DNA of 64,000 nucleotides from Aneurinibacillus sp. REN35 (GCF_041379945.2 NZ_JBFTXJ020000007.1:1-64000); one strand, 5' to 3'. Positions 27,649 to 37,189 are shown, counted from the first letter of the stretch. Translations and numbers: made by a program. Notes: generated from the letters alone by a model not told the origin.

Positions 27649-27876
27649 TTATTTTTTCTTCTTTCCTGTACCCGGTTTTGTATTCTGCATTCTCCGAGTC
27701 ATCTGATTCAATTGCTTTTGATTCAGATTCATACCCATTGACCGGGCAATTTGCTGCAGCTGCTTCTCATCCATCTGCATGTTGGACATCTGATTCTTCA
27801 GATACCATACGCCGATCGCAAAGCCGCCGACCAAACCGACAATCAATGTAAGAACCGGAATAATATATTCCCACAT
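27649..27876 (-). CDS. yneF: YneF family (UPF0154) membrane protein
   Basis: A 75-residue protein with one N-terminal helix (IIPVLTLIVGLVGGFAIGVW) and a Met/Gln-rich cytoplasmic tail ending in lysines; MGMNLNQKQLNQM is the family signature. ATG at 27876 follows AAGGGA at eight bases. Conserved in Bacillales, role unknown. Confidence 0.88.
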   Translation of the reverse strand: MWEYIIPVLTLIVGLVGGFAIGVWYLKNQMSNMQMDEKQLQQIARSMGMNLNQKQLNQMTRRMQNTKPGTGKKKK

Positions 27877-27963
27877 AATGCTCGTCCCTTCCACTCATAA
27901 TTTTCAGGCAATCAAGTGATATTTTACTTTGCTTACTTCAACTTGTCAAAGTGTTTGCCTATT

Positions 27964-29190
27964 TTATGGTGTGAAGAAATGCTGCGTATAGTACGTTCCA
28001 TATACACCTACGCCCAACTTTTTAAAGGATGGATTCAGTAAGCTTTTCCGATGGCCGGCGCTGTTCATCCATCCGAACACCGCTTCAATCGGATCAGGGT
28101 AGCCCATCGCAATGTTCTCAGCAGCCAATGTATACTTAATCTTCTGTTCCGCCATTAAATCAAATGGGGATTTACCGCTGTATGTTGTGTGCGAAAAATA
28201 GTTATGATCGCTCATGTCCTTGCTGTGCTTGTAGGCCGAAGCAGCGGCTTGGTCACTCCAGGTCAGCGTCTGCGCCTTCTTCTTCGAACGCTCGATATTC
28301 GTAATCCATAGCACCTGCTTAGCAGCATCACGGTTTACCGTTGCCGTATCTGTTGGGTAAGAAGGAATGACCGGCTTCTTTGTATACTGATAGGTGTAGC
28401 TAAAGTACTTCTTCTGGACAATTTCAGCAGGATTAACAATGCGGAGCCCTAATAATCGTTTGTTATCGAGCGTATCATAGTACGCAATAACGGCATGTAA
28501 ACCATTTTTATATAATACTTTCTCCCCACTGTCATTGGAGAAGATGAACTTCGCTCCATACAATTCCCATTCCGGTTTTGCCACATATTTCAGCTTTTTT
28601 TCTACCTCGCCGCGGCTCATTCCTATCTTCACCCCATTATACTGTGCTGAGGGATCGTTAGAGAACAGTTCCGCTACATGCCCATCACGAAAGCCGACCC
28701 ATTGTTTATCATATATCCACCACTTGGTCTGCTTTACTCCAGTATAGGCAGCTTTTTCGTTACCAAGCTTTTTTCTGACAGTATCCCAGCGATCACCCAG
28801 ATCTGCCTTGAAGCTCGATGAGACTGTGCCTACTTTTGACTGCGGGGGAGGCTGCGGTGTACTGAGCTTCGGTTTTTGGCCGAGCCAAACAGAGCGTGTA
28901 CTATGGTCATACCCTACTTCTTTACCAAGCTTCTCGCCGATATAGCGCAACGGAACATATGTGGTTCCTTCGTATGTAATTGTTTTCGGCACAGCATTTC
29001 CGTTGTTTTTATAAACCTTTGGATCACTTGTATCCTTTTTCCCATCAAAGTAATAAGTAACAGGATAAAAGTAGGCCGAGATGGTTTCTTTAAAGTCATC
29101 GGCTTCGCTTGTCCCGATCCATACTCCTGTTGTAAATGCAGCTGTCAATGCAAGTAGAGAAACCGTTAGTTTGCCTACTGTTTTTCTCAC
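27964..29190 (-). CDS. secreted CAP-domain protein with copper-amine-oxidase-like stalk domain
   Basis: A 408-residue exported protein. A signal peptide (about residues 1-30) is followed by a CuAO_N1-like stalk domain (TYEGTTYVPLRYIGEKLGKEVGYD), a CAP-associated middle domain (about 125-270) and a C-terminal CAP/SCP domain with HSKDMSDHNYFSHT and ENIAMG motifs, as in YkwD-type proteins. It ends shortly after TYYTQHFFTP. GTG at 29190 follows AGGAG. Likely cell-wall associated; activity unknown. Confidence 0.88.
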   Translation of the reverse strand: MRKTVGKLTVSLLALTAAFTTGVWIGTSEADDFKETISAYFYPVTYYFDGKKDTSDPKVYKNNGNAVPKTITYEGTTYVPLRYIGEKLGKEVGYDHSTRSVWLGQKPKLSTPQPPPQSKVGTVSSSFKADLGDRWDTVRKKLGNEKAAYTGVKQTKWWIYDKQWVGFRDGHVAELFSNDPSAQYNGVKIGMSRGEVEKKLKYVAKPEWELYGAKFIFSNDSGEKVLYKNGLHAVIAYYDTLDNKRLLGLRIVNPAEIVQKKYFSYTYQYTKKPVIPSYPTDTATVNRDAAKQVLWITNIERSKKKAQTLTWSDQAAASAYKHSKDMSDHNYFSHTTYSGKSPFDLMAEQKIKYTLAAENIAMGYPDPIEAVFGWMNSAGHRKSLLNPSFKKLGVGVYGTYYTQHFFTP

Positions 29191-29218
29191 ATGGCAACAA
29201 CTCCTCGCCGCTTATTGA

Positions 29219-29262
29219 TAAAAAAAGCGCCCCTAACCGTACTCCCATGGTCAGTGAACGCT
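29219..29262 (-). terminator. terminator of azoR
   Basis: On the minus strand AAGCG pairs with CGCTT around an inner TGACC/GGTTA stem, followed by seven U. Flanking TTATTGATAA and TTATCAATAA extend the inverted repeat. Confidence 0.6.
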
Positions 29263-29331
29263 TCTTATCAATAAATGGTATCATCCAAATTTTTCTTTGT
29301 CTATAATCCATTAAACGCAAATGCGTCCAAA

Positions 29332-29979
29332 TTATGCACGCTGATAGTCCCTGGCAAATTCGGCAGCAGCTTTTTTCGCTTTTGCTTCCGCCTCAGCAAA
29401 AATCTCGTCTGCACGATCCGGTGCTGCAGCCATACCCTCAACATAGATGTGGCTGTAGTCGGTAATTCCGATAAAGCCCATAATACTTTTTAGATATTTA
29501 TCTGTAAATTCAGCATCCACAGCCGGACCCTCGGAATAAATTCCACCGCGACCTTGAATATGCATGCAGCGCTTGTCAGCAAGAAGACCTTGTGGCCCAT
29601 TTTCTGTGTATTTGAATGTTTTACCGGCGATAACAATGTTATCAATATACGCCTTCAGCATAGGAGGATAGCTTAAATTCCACATTGGAGTTACAAAAAT
29701 CAACTTATCGGCAGCAATAAATTGGTCAAGCAACTCTGTCATGCGGCCCAATACACGCTTTTCTTCCGCACTCAATTCTTCATTTTGTGCTACCTTGCCC
29801 CATGCACCGAGCACCATTCCATCAATTAACGGAATGTCGTCTTTATATAAATCAAGATGCTCAATTGTATCCTGCGGGCTGTGCTGCTTATATTCCTCTA
29901 AGAAACTCTCTCCAAGTCGTAAGCTGAACGCCAATTCTACAGGCTTCGGATTTGCGGTTACATACAATACTTTTGCCAC
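29332..29979 (-). CDS. azoR: FMN-dependent NADH-azoreductase
   Basis: A 215-residue flavodoxin-fold quinone/azo reductase. FMN-contacting motifs are MWNLSYPPMLKAYIDN and the GRGGIYSEGP loop, both typical of AzoR. Length is standard. It protects against quinones and electrophiles with NADH as donor. Monocistronic, ending in its own terminator. Secure family call. Confidence 0.93.
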   Translation of the reverse strand: MAKVLYVTANPKPVELAFSLRLGESFLEEYKQHSPQDTIEHLDLYKDDIPLIDGMVLGAWGKVAQNEELSAEEKRVLGRMTELLDQFIAADKLIFVTPMWNLSYPPMLKAYIDNIVIAGKTFKYTENGPQGLLADKRCMHIQGRGGIYSEGPAVDAEFTDKYLKSIMGFIGITDYSHIYVEGMAAAPDRADEIFAEAEAKAKKAAAEFARDYQRA

Positions 29980-30133
29980 AATAATCTCTCCTTTTCGTTT
30001 CGCATGTATTCATGCTTGTCTTTTCACTAAGGAAATTATACTTGATTATTTTTAGTAAGTAAAGTTCCATTTTGTAACTTTTACAGTTTTCGTCTTCCTT
30101 TCTACGTTATAGATTACCCTTTTTGCCTGTATG

Positions 30134-30169
30134 TAAAAAAAGTGCTGCCTATATTATCTCTGCAGCACT
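30134..30169 (-). terminator. terminator of the MATE gene
   Basis: AGTGCTGC and GCAGCACT form a perfect stem followed by seven U on the minus strand; it overlaps the stop codon. Confidence 0.85.
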
Positions 30170-31494
30170 CTGATTTCACGCCAGCGTCCCAAACGATAGT
30201 ACGCAATTGCAAATACCGCACTAACAATGAAGCTAGCTCCCATGCCATAGGCAATCCCCGCTTCACCGAACCATTCGGAGAATAATGCCGTCAACGGATA
30301 ACGCAGGACCCAGAACGAAATAAAATTCAAGACAAGAATTTGAATCATTCCACCCGCACCGCGAATGACACCATTCAAAACAAAATTAATGCCAAGGAAT
30401 GGATAGAAAAAGCATACTGTCGCTAAGTACGTCGTACCAAAAGCTATCGATTTGGGATTATCAACAAACAAATCCAACAAATACGTCGCTGACATATATA
30501 CGAGAAGGGCAATCACAAGTGAGACACTCACAATTAAAATAATGCCGCTGCGCGTTATGTCGCTTACACGCTCCCATTTACCTGCACCGATATTCTGTCC
30601 GGCCATGCTGTTAATTGCTGAGCCTAATGTGACGATGGGCAGCATAATGAGACTATCCATGCGCTGTGCGGCACCAAAGCCCGCTACAACATCTTCTCCA
30701 AATGTGTTAACTACACTCATAATCGCCATCATGCCTCCGGAAATCACCATCATCTGTAGACCTGCCGGAATCCCCAGCTTAAAAATGGCAAGCGCATAGG
30801 CACGGGATGGCATGTGCGGACGAGTGAACGGAATCTTGCCCATCTTCTTCGTATAAATGAGCGCATACACAAAGGAAAAGCCTTGGGAGATGATGGTGGC
30901 TACAGCCGCGCCAACGACACCCATGTCAAAATAAGCAATAAATAACGGGTCCAGCACCGTATTCAAAATAACCGCCATAAATACGAAGCGAATAGGTGTA
31001 CGGCTGTCTCCTAGCGCTCGTAATACCGTTCCGATAAAATTATAGCCAAATAAGAAGACAATCCCAATAAAATTCACCTGAAGATATTGCGTAGCCAGCT
31101 CATGAATGGCTGGAGGCGTCTTAATAAGGGTTAGAATATAAGGAGACAAAAAGTAGCCGACAACACCAATGCCGATCGAAAGCAGCGCAAAAACGACGAC
31201 AAATGCGTTCAATGACTCCTTTAACCCTTCTTCATCATGCGCTCCCTTGCGCTGGGCCAGAATCGTCAAAGTAGCCCCATTCATCCCAATAATAAACGAC
31301 AGCATCGTGAATACGATCGTCGCAGATACAGATACAGAAGCGAGTGCATCGGAGCCCAGCAGGTTTCCTACCCACAGGCTATCGATGAATTGATAGGATG
31401 TTTGCAGTACATTTGTCAAAAAAATCGGCAGGGAAAAGGCAATCATCTGCCGCATAATATTCCCTTCCGTAAAGTCCATGTTTCTTGATGCCAT
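30154..31494 (-). CDS. MATE family efflux transporter
   Basis: A 446-residue, 12-helix cation-coupled multidrug exporter with two internally similar halves. It begins with a typical FTEGNIMRQMIAFSLPIFLTN segment, and GALGDSRTP- and GAGGMIQ-like loops sit at equivalent places in each half. Substrate unpredictable. Transcribed alone. Confidence 0.92.
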   Translation of the reverse strand: MASRNMDFTEGNIMRQMIAFSLPIFLTNVLQTSYQFIDSLWVGNLLGSDALASVSVSATIVFTMLSFIIGMNGATLTILAQRKGAHDEEGLKESLNAFVVVFALLSIGIGVVGYFLSPYILTLIKTPPAIHELATQYLQVNFIGIVFLFGYNFIGTVLRALGDSRTPIRFVFMAVILNTVLDPLFIAYFDMGVVGAAVATIISQGFSFVYALIYTKKMGKIPFTRPHMPSRAYALAIFKLGIPAGLQMMVISGGMMAIMSVVNTFGEDVVAGFGAAQRMDSLIMLPIVTLGSAINSMAGQNIGAGKWERVSDITRSGIILIVSVSLVIALLVYMSATYLLDLFVDNPKSIAFGTTYLATVCFFYPFLGINFVLNGVIRGAGGMIQILVLNFISFWVLRYPLTALFSEWFGEAGIAYGMGASFIVSAVFAIAYYRLGRWREIRVLQR

Positions 31495-31585
31495 GAAGGT
31501 TTCTTCTCTCCTCTCTCGTCTTCATCATACCACTTGTTCTTTGTTACACGGAGAGTTTTGATGCAGCCAAACATTTTTGCCATGC

Positions 31586-31616
31586 AAAAAGCACGGCTCT
31601 TATTAGAACCGTGCCT
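31586..31616 (-). terminator. terminator of the ferritin-like gene
   Basis: GCACGGTTCT pairs with AGAGCCGTGC around AATA, followed by U-rich sequence on the minus strand. Confidence 0.85.
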
Positions 31617-31657
31617 ACTTTATGTCACATCATGATGTCGCATTCTGTGTGCATGTG

Positions 31658-32092
31658 TTAGCAAAGGCGTGGATCTTCAAGCAGACGTTCTAGTTCTTCC
31701 TTATGACCGGTCTCGTCTGCAATCATGTCTTCAAGCTTCACCTTCAATGCGATCTGACCCGCTGCATCGGCTTGCTCTAAGCGCTGCTTGTAGCGTTCGA
31801 TCGTTTCCGTTTCAGCTTGAAGCGCTTGTTCAAGCATTGATTTTACATCTTTAGGCTGCTTAACGGGTGCAGGTTCTACAACCGGCGTGCCGCCCAGCAT
31901 TGAGATTTTCTCTGCCAGATAGGAAGCATGACCGAGTTCATCTGGAACTTCCTGCTCGAAGAACGGCTTAAGTACCTGGCGGCTTAAGCCTGAAACAGTC
32001 GCCGCGTTGTAAGTATACATAATCACAGCAGCATATTCGTTAGCAAGATCTTCGTTTAATCCATCAATGAGTTCTTGTAGTTTTTGATCCAT
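31658..32092 (-). CDS. ferritin-like diiron protein (bacterioferritin-like)
   Basis: A 144-residue four-helix protein. Metal-binding residues recur as ANEYAAVIMY, EVPDELGHASY, ETETIERY and ADETGHKEEL, i.e. Glu and two E-x-x-H-type pairs of the ferritin-like fold. No heme Met typical of true bacterioferritin could be assigned. A Pro-rich loop (VEPAPVKQP) joins the second and third helices. Likely iron storage or oxidative-stress protection. Confidence 0.82.
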   Translation of the reverse strand: MDQKLQELIDGLNEDLANEYAAVIMYTYNAATVSGLSRQVLKPFFEQEVPDELGHASYLAEKISMLGGTPVVEPAPVKQPKDVKSMLEQALQAETETIERYKQRLEQADAAGQIALKVKLEDMIADETGHKEELERLLEDPRLC

Positions 32093-32246
32093 ATATTTTC
32101 ATCTCCTGTCGCTTATTCTGTTTTCGTCCCGTTTATTATTCTTACCCTGTTTTAAAAAAATGAAAAACAAATTTATGTTTATTTGTGTCACAAAACAACG
32201 GGACACGGTGTCTACATAGTGAACGGCTTGGAGAGGAGGAAACGAA

Positions 32247-32795
32247 ATGGAGGTCCGGGTCGCTTTGACAAAAGAAAAACTATTTGCTTCTGCACCTGCC
32301 GAAAGCTTTCAAGAGCTATTTACCACCTACTACCCTTCTGTTGTCCGACAAATTATGCGTGTCGTTAAAGAGAAGGCCGTAGCTGAGGATATTGCTCAAG
32401 AAGTTTTCCTGAAATTATACAATACTGATCGTACCCAGATCACAAATCTTCCCGCATGGCTTGCAAAAGCGGCGCTGCATATGGCTTATAACTACATACG
32501 GTCTACGAACCGAAGACAAGCCCGTGACGAGAAGGTAGGACAGGAACAAGAAATATACAGCCTCTCCTCAGAAGAGAATTGGCTGAAGCAAGATGAAATT
32601 TTAACCGTACGTGAAGTGCTGACTGAGATGGACGAGCGAGATCGAACACTGCTTATGATGAAATATTCCGGCTTTAATTACAAGGAATTGGCTGAAGCGG
32701 TGCAAGTTGAGAGCTCTTCTGTCGGCACGCTGCTCTCACGCGCTAAAACAAAATTCCGCACCATGTATAAACAAATAAGGGGGTATCAGGAATGA
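32247..32795 (+). CDS. ECF-type RNA polymerase sigma factor
   Basis: A 182-residue sigma-70 family factor with region 2 (EDIAQEVFLKLYN, about residues 45-58) and region 4 (YKELAEAVQVESSSVGTLLSRAKTKFR, about 145-172). GAGAGGAGG precedes the ATG. Its last four bases overlap the anti-sigma gene, so they are translationally coupled. Bases 32160-32230 contain an AAAC/TCTA-like pair that might be an autoregulated ECF promoter, but the match is weak. Confidence 0.92.
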   Translation: MEVRVALTKEKLFASAPAESFQELFTTYYPSVVRQIMRVVKEKAVAEDIAQEVFLKLYNTDRTQITNLPAWLAKAALHMAYNYIRSTNRRQARDEKVGQEQEIYSLSSEENWLKQDEILTVREVLTEMDERDRTLLMMKYSGFNYKELAEAVQVESSSVGTLLSRAKTKFRTMYKQIRGYQE

Positions 32796-33967
32796 AATGC
32801 CCAAATGAAGGATTTCTTCAGTCATATCTAGATGGAGAAGTTGATCGTGAAGCAAGAAAGAGGTTCTCCTCTCATCTACAGCACTGCACAGCATGCCGTA
32901 GCCGAATGGAAGAAATCAAGAAGCTTGAGCAATGGGCAGAGCTTGCCCTGCAGGAAGCACTGCCGCAGCCATCAGCCGAGGATGTGCAGATTGATACGGA
33001 AGCCGCCTGGAAGCGGTTTGAGAAGCGCATACAATCACCATCCTCCATCACGACAAGAAAAAGAGAGGGAAAATCAATGAACAAATCGTATAAAAAATTA
33101 CTCACAGGCGCTGCCGCAGCAGGGATTGTGCTCGGCTCCTTCACCATCCCACAGGTACAGGTGGCGGCAAGCAGCTTCCTTTCCATCTTCCGTGTGGATC
33201 AAGTGGAGATGGTAAAGCTCACCCAAACCGATATTAGCGAAATCGAGAATTGGATGGCGAACGGAGAAAACGGTGTAAAAGAAATCAAGGGCATCGGGAA
33301 AGTATGGATCGACGAAAAGGACGCAGAGCAGCAGGCACAGCAACACTTCAATAAAGCAGAAGAAGCGGAAAAAGCCGGGCATGCTATCCCAGCGGCACCT
33401 AAAGGATTTGCATTTGCAGGTCTTGATATTTCTCCTACCTTCCAAATCCATGCACAGCTCGACACTGAAAAAGCGAATGCCCTGTTAAAACAAGTAAAAG
33501 CGAAAACCTTCTTTGACGAGAAGCTCGACAACAAGCCGTTCTCCATCGCTGTACCTGAAATGAAAAATTACCATTTCAACTCTGAGGCGACGTCTAAAAA
33601 CGGTCCCGTTTCCCAGCTGAACTACGGAATCGTGGGCGCTCCGGAGATTAAGGTACCGGAAGAGGTGAATATGGATGAACTGCGCAATACCCTGCTTTCT
33701 CTTCCATTTATCCCGCAAAATGTGAAGCAGCAGCTTGCAGGCATTAAGGATTGGCAGCGCACCCTTCCGATTCCATATGTAGAGGATAGCAAAAATCAAA
33801 TGCGTTCGGTCACGGTGCAGGGCGTAAAAGGGTTTGCATATAAGACAGAGTATCAAACCTTCTTGATCTGGCAAAAAGGGGACAAAATCCACCACCTTGA
33901 AATGTATGATGACAAAAAAGAAAAAAGCATCGATGCTCTGATCGCCTTGGCTAATCAGCTACAATAA
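32792..33967 (+). CDS. membrane anti-sigma factor with zinc-finger domain
   Basis: A 391-residue protein. An N-terminal zf-HC2 module (HLQHCTACRSRM: His-x3-Cys-x2-Cys) should hold the ECF sigma factor; a membrane helix at about 107-127 (LLTGAAAAGIVLGSFTIP) leads to a large extracytoplasmic domain that I do not recognise. It overlaps the sigma gene by ATGA. An extracellular signal is presumably sensed by the C-terminal domain. Confidence 0.88.
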   Translation: MKCPNEGFLQSYLDGEVDREARKRFSSHLQHCTACRSRMEEIKKLEQWAELALQEALPQPSAEDVQIDTEAAWKRFEKRIQSPSSITTRKREGKSMNKSYKKLLTGAAAAGIVLGSFTIPQVQVAASSFLSIFRVDQVEMVKLTQTDISEIENWMANGENGVKEIKGIGKVWIDEKDAEQQAQQHFNKAEEAEKAGHAIPAAPKGFAFAGLDISPTFQIHAQLDTEKANALLKQVKAKTFFDEKLDNKPFSIAVPEMKNYHFNSEATSKNGPVSQLNYGIVGAPEIKVPEEVNMDELRNTLLSLPFIPQNVKQQLAGIKDWQRTLPIPYVEDSKNQMRSVTVQGVKGFAYKTEYQTFLIWQKGDKIHHLEMYDDKKEKSIDALIALANQLQ

Positions 33968-33971
33968 AGAA

Positions 33972-34018
33972 AAACCAAAGAGCAGCTCCCCACTTCGGGA
34001 GGAGCTCTCTTTGGTTTG
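33972..34018 (+). terminator. strong hairpin between anti-sigma and ABC genes
   Basis: AACCAAAGAG and CTCTTTGGTT flank an inner AGCTCC/GGAGCT stem. The T-run is short, so it may be an attenuating rather than a full terminator before the ABC genes. Confidence 0.6.
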
Positions 34019-34034
34019 TATAGGAGACTAGCAG

Positions 34035-34988
34035 ATGAACGAATATGTAATCGAAACATACCAGCTTACAAAGCAGTACAACGGCAAGGCCGGCTGCCGT
34101 GATATTACCCTCTCCGTTCCGAAAGGAGTCGTTTTCGGATTCCTTGGTCCGAACGGAGCCGGCAAGAGCACATTCGTGCGCACGCTGCTCGGTCTTCTGC
34201 ATCCGACAGCGGGGAGCGGACACATTCTCGGCTCCCCGATCGGAAGCGTGGAGTCAAGACAAAAAGTTGGCTACCTGCCGGAGCTTTTCCGCTATCCGGA
34301 TTGGCTAACAGGCCGCCAACTGCTTGAGGCACATGCAGATTTGTGTCGGCTGCCGCGCAGCCTACGCGCAGAACGCATTGACTTTCTGATTGGGCGGGTC
34401 GGACTGGCCGGTCGCGGCAATGAAAAAATCCGCGGCTATTCGAAAGGAATGCAGCAGCGGATCGGACTGGCCTGCGCCCTTTTATCAGACCCAGACATCG
34501 TCTTTCTTGATGAGCCAACCTCTGCGCTTGACCCAATCGGACGACGTGAAGTTCGTGAATTGATGGCCGAGCTGCGCGATGAAGGCAAGACGGTCTTTTT
34601 AAACAGCCACCTGCTCAGCGAAGTGGAATCGATCTGCGACCACATTGCCATCATCCATCGCGGAGAGCTGGTTGTGCAGGGTGAATGGCGCAGCCTAGCT
34701 GCCGTACATCCTCAGGTGGAACTGACGCTCTCCTCTGCTCCTACCGACCTGTGGAATCGTGTCAGCCCGCTCGTACAAAGCGCCGACCTGCTCAGTGAAG
34801 CAGGAGAAAAAAGCCAGTGGTTGATTGGTTTATCTGCGGAAGATGACGTAGCCCAACTGATCCATCAGCTAAGCACAATGGGCATTTCCATCTATCAAGT
34901 CATCCCCCGCGTCCCTCACCTAGAGGACGTGTTTATGCACTGGGTCAATCAAAAGGAGGAGCAGGATTCGCATGTGGATTATCGCTAA
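34035..34988 (+). CDS. ABC transporter ATP-binding protein
   Basis: A 317-residue ATPase with Walker A GPNGAGKST, signature GYSKGMQQRIG, Walker B IVFLDEPTSALDP and a C-terminal extension. It partners the permease whose start lies inside its last codons. Located right after the ECF sigma/anti-sigma pair, so it may be part of that regulon (inference). GGAGA precedes the ATG. Substrate unknown. Confidence 0.92.
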   Translation: MNEYVIETYQLTKQYNGKAGCRDITLSVPKGVVFGFLGPNGAGKSTFVRTLLGLLHPTAGSGHILGSPIGSVESRQKVGYLPELFRYPDWLTGRQLLEAHADLCRLPRSLRAERIDFLIGRVGLAGRGNEKIRGYSKGMQQRIGLACALLSDPDIVFLDEPTSALDPIGRREVRELMAELRDEGKTVFLNSHLLSEVESICDHIAIIHRGELVVQGEWRSLAAVHPQVELTLSSAPTDLWNRVSPLVQSADLLSEAGEKSQWLIGLSAEDDVAQLIHQLSTMGISIYQVIPRVPHLEDVFMHWVNQKEEQDSHVDYR

Positions 34989-35844
34989 ACTGACGTGGCG
35001 GGAAATTCTGTCCAAACGTATTTTTCATATTACTTTATTTATGTCGTTCGCTTTTCTGCTCTTTTACGGGATTGCTACATACTACGCTGCCCAGGAAGCT
35101 GCAGAGGGAATGAGCGGACATACTTCACCAGCAGACTTCATTCTAGCGCAGACGTTCTTTGCTACCCAGCTTCTCGGCATCGGCCTGTATTTTGCCGCGT
35201 TTATTACCGCTCTGCTGGCGATTTTAAGCAGCGTCGGCAGCATTGCCAGCGACATCGAAAGCCACCAGATAGATATGCTGCTCGCCCGTCCCCTGCGCCG
35301 CAGATCGATTGTTCTCGGCAAATTTGTTGGACTTGGTATTTTATTGGTTGCCTATGCCGTGTGCCTCTTTCTCGGCGTGTTGGGCATCAACCAATGGCTT
35401 GGCGGAGAATACCTGCGCTTTGAGGTAACCACCCTGCAGGTGATAAAATCGCTTGCTACGTTTATCATCCAGCCGCTGCTGCTAGCCGCGGTTGCCCTGC
35501 TTTTCAGCAGCATGATGACGACCGTGAACGGGGGCATTATTCTTATCGTGCTGTACGGCATCAGCTTCATCGGCGGATTTGTGGAGCAGCTTGGCGTATT
35601 GATGGAGAAAACAGCCATGATCAATATGGGCATTATCTCCAGCCTTATTTTCCCGCTTGATTCGCTGTTCCGTAAGATGACCATTTATTTGTTTGACACC
35701 GCAGGCGATCCTTTATCATTTGCGACACAGGGATTATTCGGCAGCCTGTCGACACCGAGCAACCTGATGATTTTTTATGCGCTGCTGTACGGGGCAGCCG
35801 CACTATGGCTCTCCATTCGTTATTTTGCTGCGCGGGACGTCTAA
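34972..35844 (+). CDS. ABC transporter permease (NosY/ABC-2 type)
   Basis: A 290-residue membrane protein with six predicted helices and the ESHQIDMLLARPLRRRSIVLGKF loop that marks ABC-2 permeases of the NosY/YhaP kind. It overlaps the ATPase gene by 17 bases and has AAAAGGAGGAG upstream of its ATG. The pair is a self-sufficient exporter. Confidence 0.88.
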   Translation: MWIIAKLTWREILSKRIFHITLFMSFAFLLFYGIATYYAAQEAAEGMSGHTSPADFILAQTFFATQLLGIGLYFAAFITALLAILSSVGSIASDIESHQIDMLLARPLRRRSIVLGKFVGLGILLVAYAVCLFLGVLGINQWLGGEYLRFEVTTLQVIKSLATFIIQPLLLAAVALLFSSMMTTVNGGIILIVLYGISFIGGFVEQLGVLMEKTAMINMGIISSLIFPLDSLFRKMTIYLFDTAGDPLSFATQGLFGSLSTPSNLMIFYALLYGAAALWLSIRYFAARDV

Positions 35845-35916
35845 CCTTCATGTTTCATCTCCTTTTCTATAGGGAAACCTAGAATGTAATGCATAATTTA
35901 GAAAGGAGATGACAGA

Positions 35917-36336
35917 ATGGATCGAAGCCAGCTAGAGCAGAAGATTTCGGCTGTCATGGATAACAACGAAGTCTGCTCCTTTGCTACCGTGGAAGGAAAC
36001 AAGCCGCATGTTCGCTATATGGTGCTCTTCCATGACGGACTCACCATCTATCTTGCCACGAACCGCAAAACGCATAAGGTTGAGGAGTTGGAAAACAACC
36101 CGAACGTCCACATCATTGTCGGCTTTGACGGAACCTGGTCCTCTGAGATTCTGCAAATCAGCGGGACGGGAACAGTCACCAAGGATGACAGCCTGCGTGA
36201 AAAGGTATGGAACGAAAAATATTTCAAGCGCTGGTTTGATGGCCCGCAGGACCCGAATTATGTGATCCTTGAGATTACGCCGAACCGCATTGAATACTTC
36301 GCTGGGGAAACCGAGCCTGAAGTATGGGAAGCATAA
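35917..36336 (+). CDS. pyridoxamine 5'-phosphate oxidase-like flavoprotein (general stress protein 26 type)
   Basis: A 139-residue split-barrel flavin-binding protein. Strand pattern and the motif NRKTHKVEELENNPNVHIIVGF match the PNPOx-like general stress protein 26 family, which binds FMN, FAD or F420. AAAGGAG precedes the ATG. Substrate unknown. A terminator of the opposing gene follows immediately. Confidence 0.85.
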   Translation: MDRSQLEQKISAVMDNNEVCSFATVEGNKPHVRYMVLFHDGLTIYLATNRKTHKVEELENNPNVHIIVGFDGTWSSEILQISGTGTVTKDDSLREKVWNEKYFKRWFDGPQDPNYVILEITPNRIEYFAGETEPEVWEA

Positions 36337-36342
36337 TAACAA

Positions 36343-36381
36343 GAAAAAAAAACAGGCAGGCACCCGTGAGGTGTCTGCCTA
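36343..36381 (-). terminator. terminator of the copper-amine-oxidase-domain gene
   Basis: On the minus strand AGGCAGACACC pairs with GGTGCCTGCCT, followed by nine U; it overlaps the stop codon. Confidence 0.85.
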
Positions 36382-37047
36382 ATTCGTAACCGTTTCAAAT
36401 GTAATCTTTTTATTCGTAATAGGAATTTTAATCAATGTGGCCGGATACGTAATGACCTGTGTATACATCCTGCCCGGTTCCGGTTCATTGTATTTTACTT
36501 TTACAACTACATCATTTCCTCTCTCTACAACACCAACAACCTGCACGCTATAGCCTCCATTCGGCTTCGCACCCGCAGCAATTCCTACATAGATGCTGTC
36601 AGTATCCCAGATGGAGTCAGCAAACTTCTGCTTCTTATGATCATCGAACCAACCTTGAATGCGCGGTGAGACGGCAGGTGCTGTACCAGGAGAAGGATAT
36701 GCCACCTCGAATTTTAATGGTTTCTCAGCCACTTTTTTCTCCCCCAGTGAAATGGTTTGATTTGCCGCATTATACCCTACGTGCAGTCCAAGCTTCTCAG
36801 AAATAAAACGCAGCGGCACATAGGTTGTATCTTGATGGATGAATGACGCCGGAACGTAATTCATGCCGTTAAAATACTGCTGCTCTTTATCGCTTGGTTT
36901 TATTTCCTGTCCATTCATAACAAACGTGGTAGGCTTCATGCTTACATCTATCTTGGTCAGTGCGGCGTACGAGAATCCGGCTGCGCTCATAAGCGCAATG
37001 CCTGCAAACACCCCCACCGCAAACGTTTTAGCTGTACCTTTTTTCAT
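36379..37047 (-). CDS. secreted copper-amine-oxidase N-terminal domain protein
   Basis: A 222-residue exported protein. Signal peptide (KKGTAKTFAVGVFAGIALM ... SYA) then a CuAO_N1-like domain whose core QDTTYVPLRFISEKLGLHVGYN is clearly related to that of the CAP protein at 27964. The C-terminal half (about residues 115-222) is unassigned. ATG at 37047 has GAGGTGA upstream. Probably cell-wall associated. Confidence 0.85.
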   Translation of the reverse strand: MKKGTAKTFAVGVFAGIALMSAAGFSYAALTKIDVSMKPTTFVMNGQEIKPSDKEQQYFNGMNYVPASFIHQDTTYVPLRFISEKLGLHVGYNAANQTISLGEKKVAEKPLKFEVAYPSPGTAPAVSPRIQGWFDDHKKQKFADSIWDTDSIYVGIAAGAKPNGGYSVQVVGVVERGNDVVVKVKYNEPEPGRMYTQVITYPATLIKIPITNKKITFETVTN

Positions 37048-37189
37048 TATGCTCACCTCGTACATTTATTCTTCATTCTTTTAGACGGATAAACGAAGGA
37101 AAAGCATGCACAAAAGCGTGACAAACTCTATCTTACTTGATAGATAGCAAATTTACAAAGGGAATGCCTGTATAAACCGGAAAACTTAT

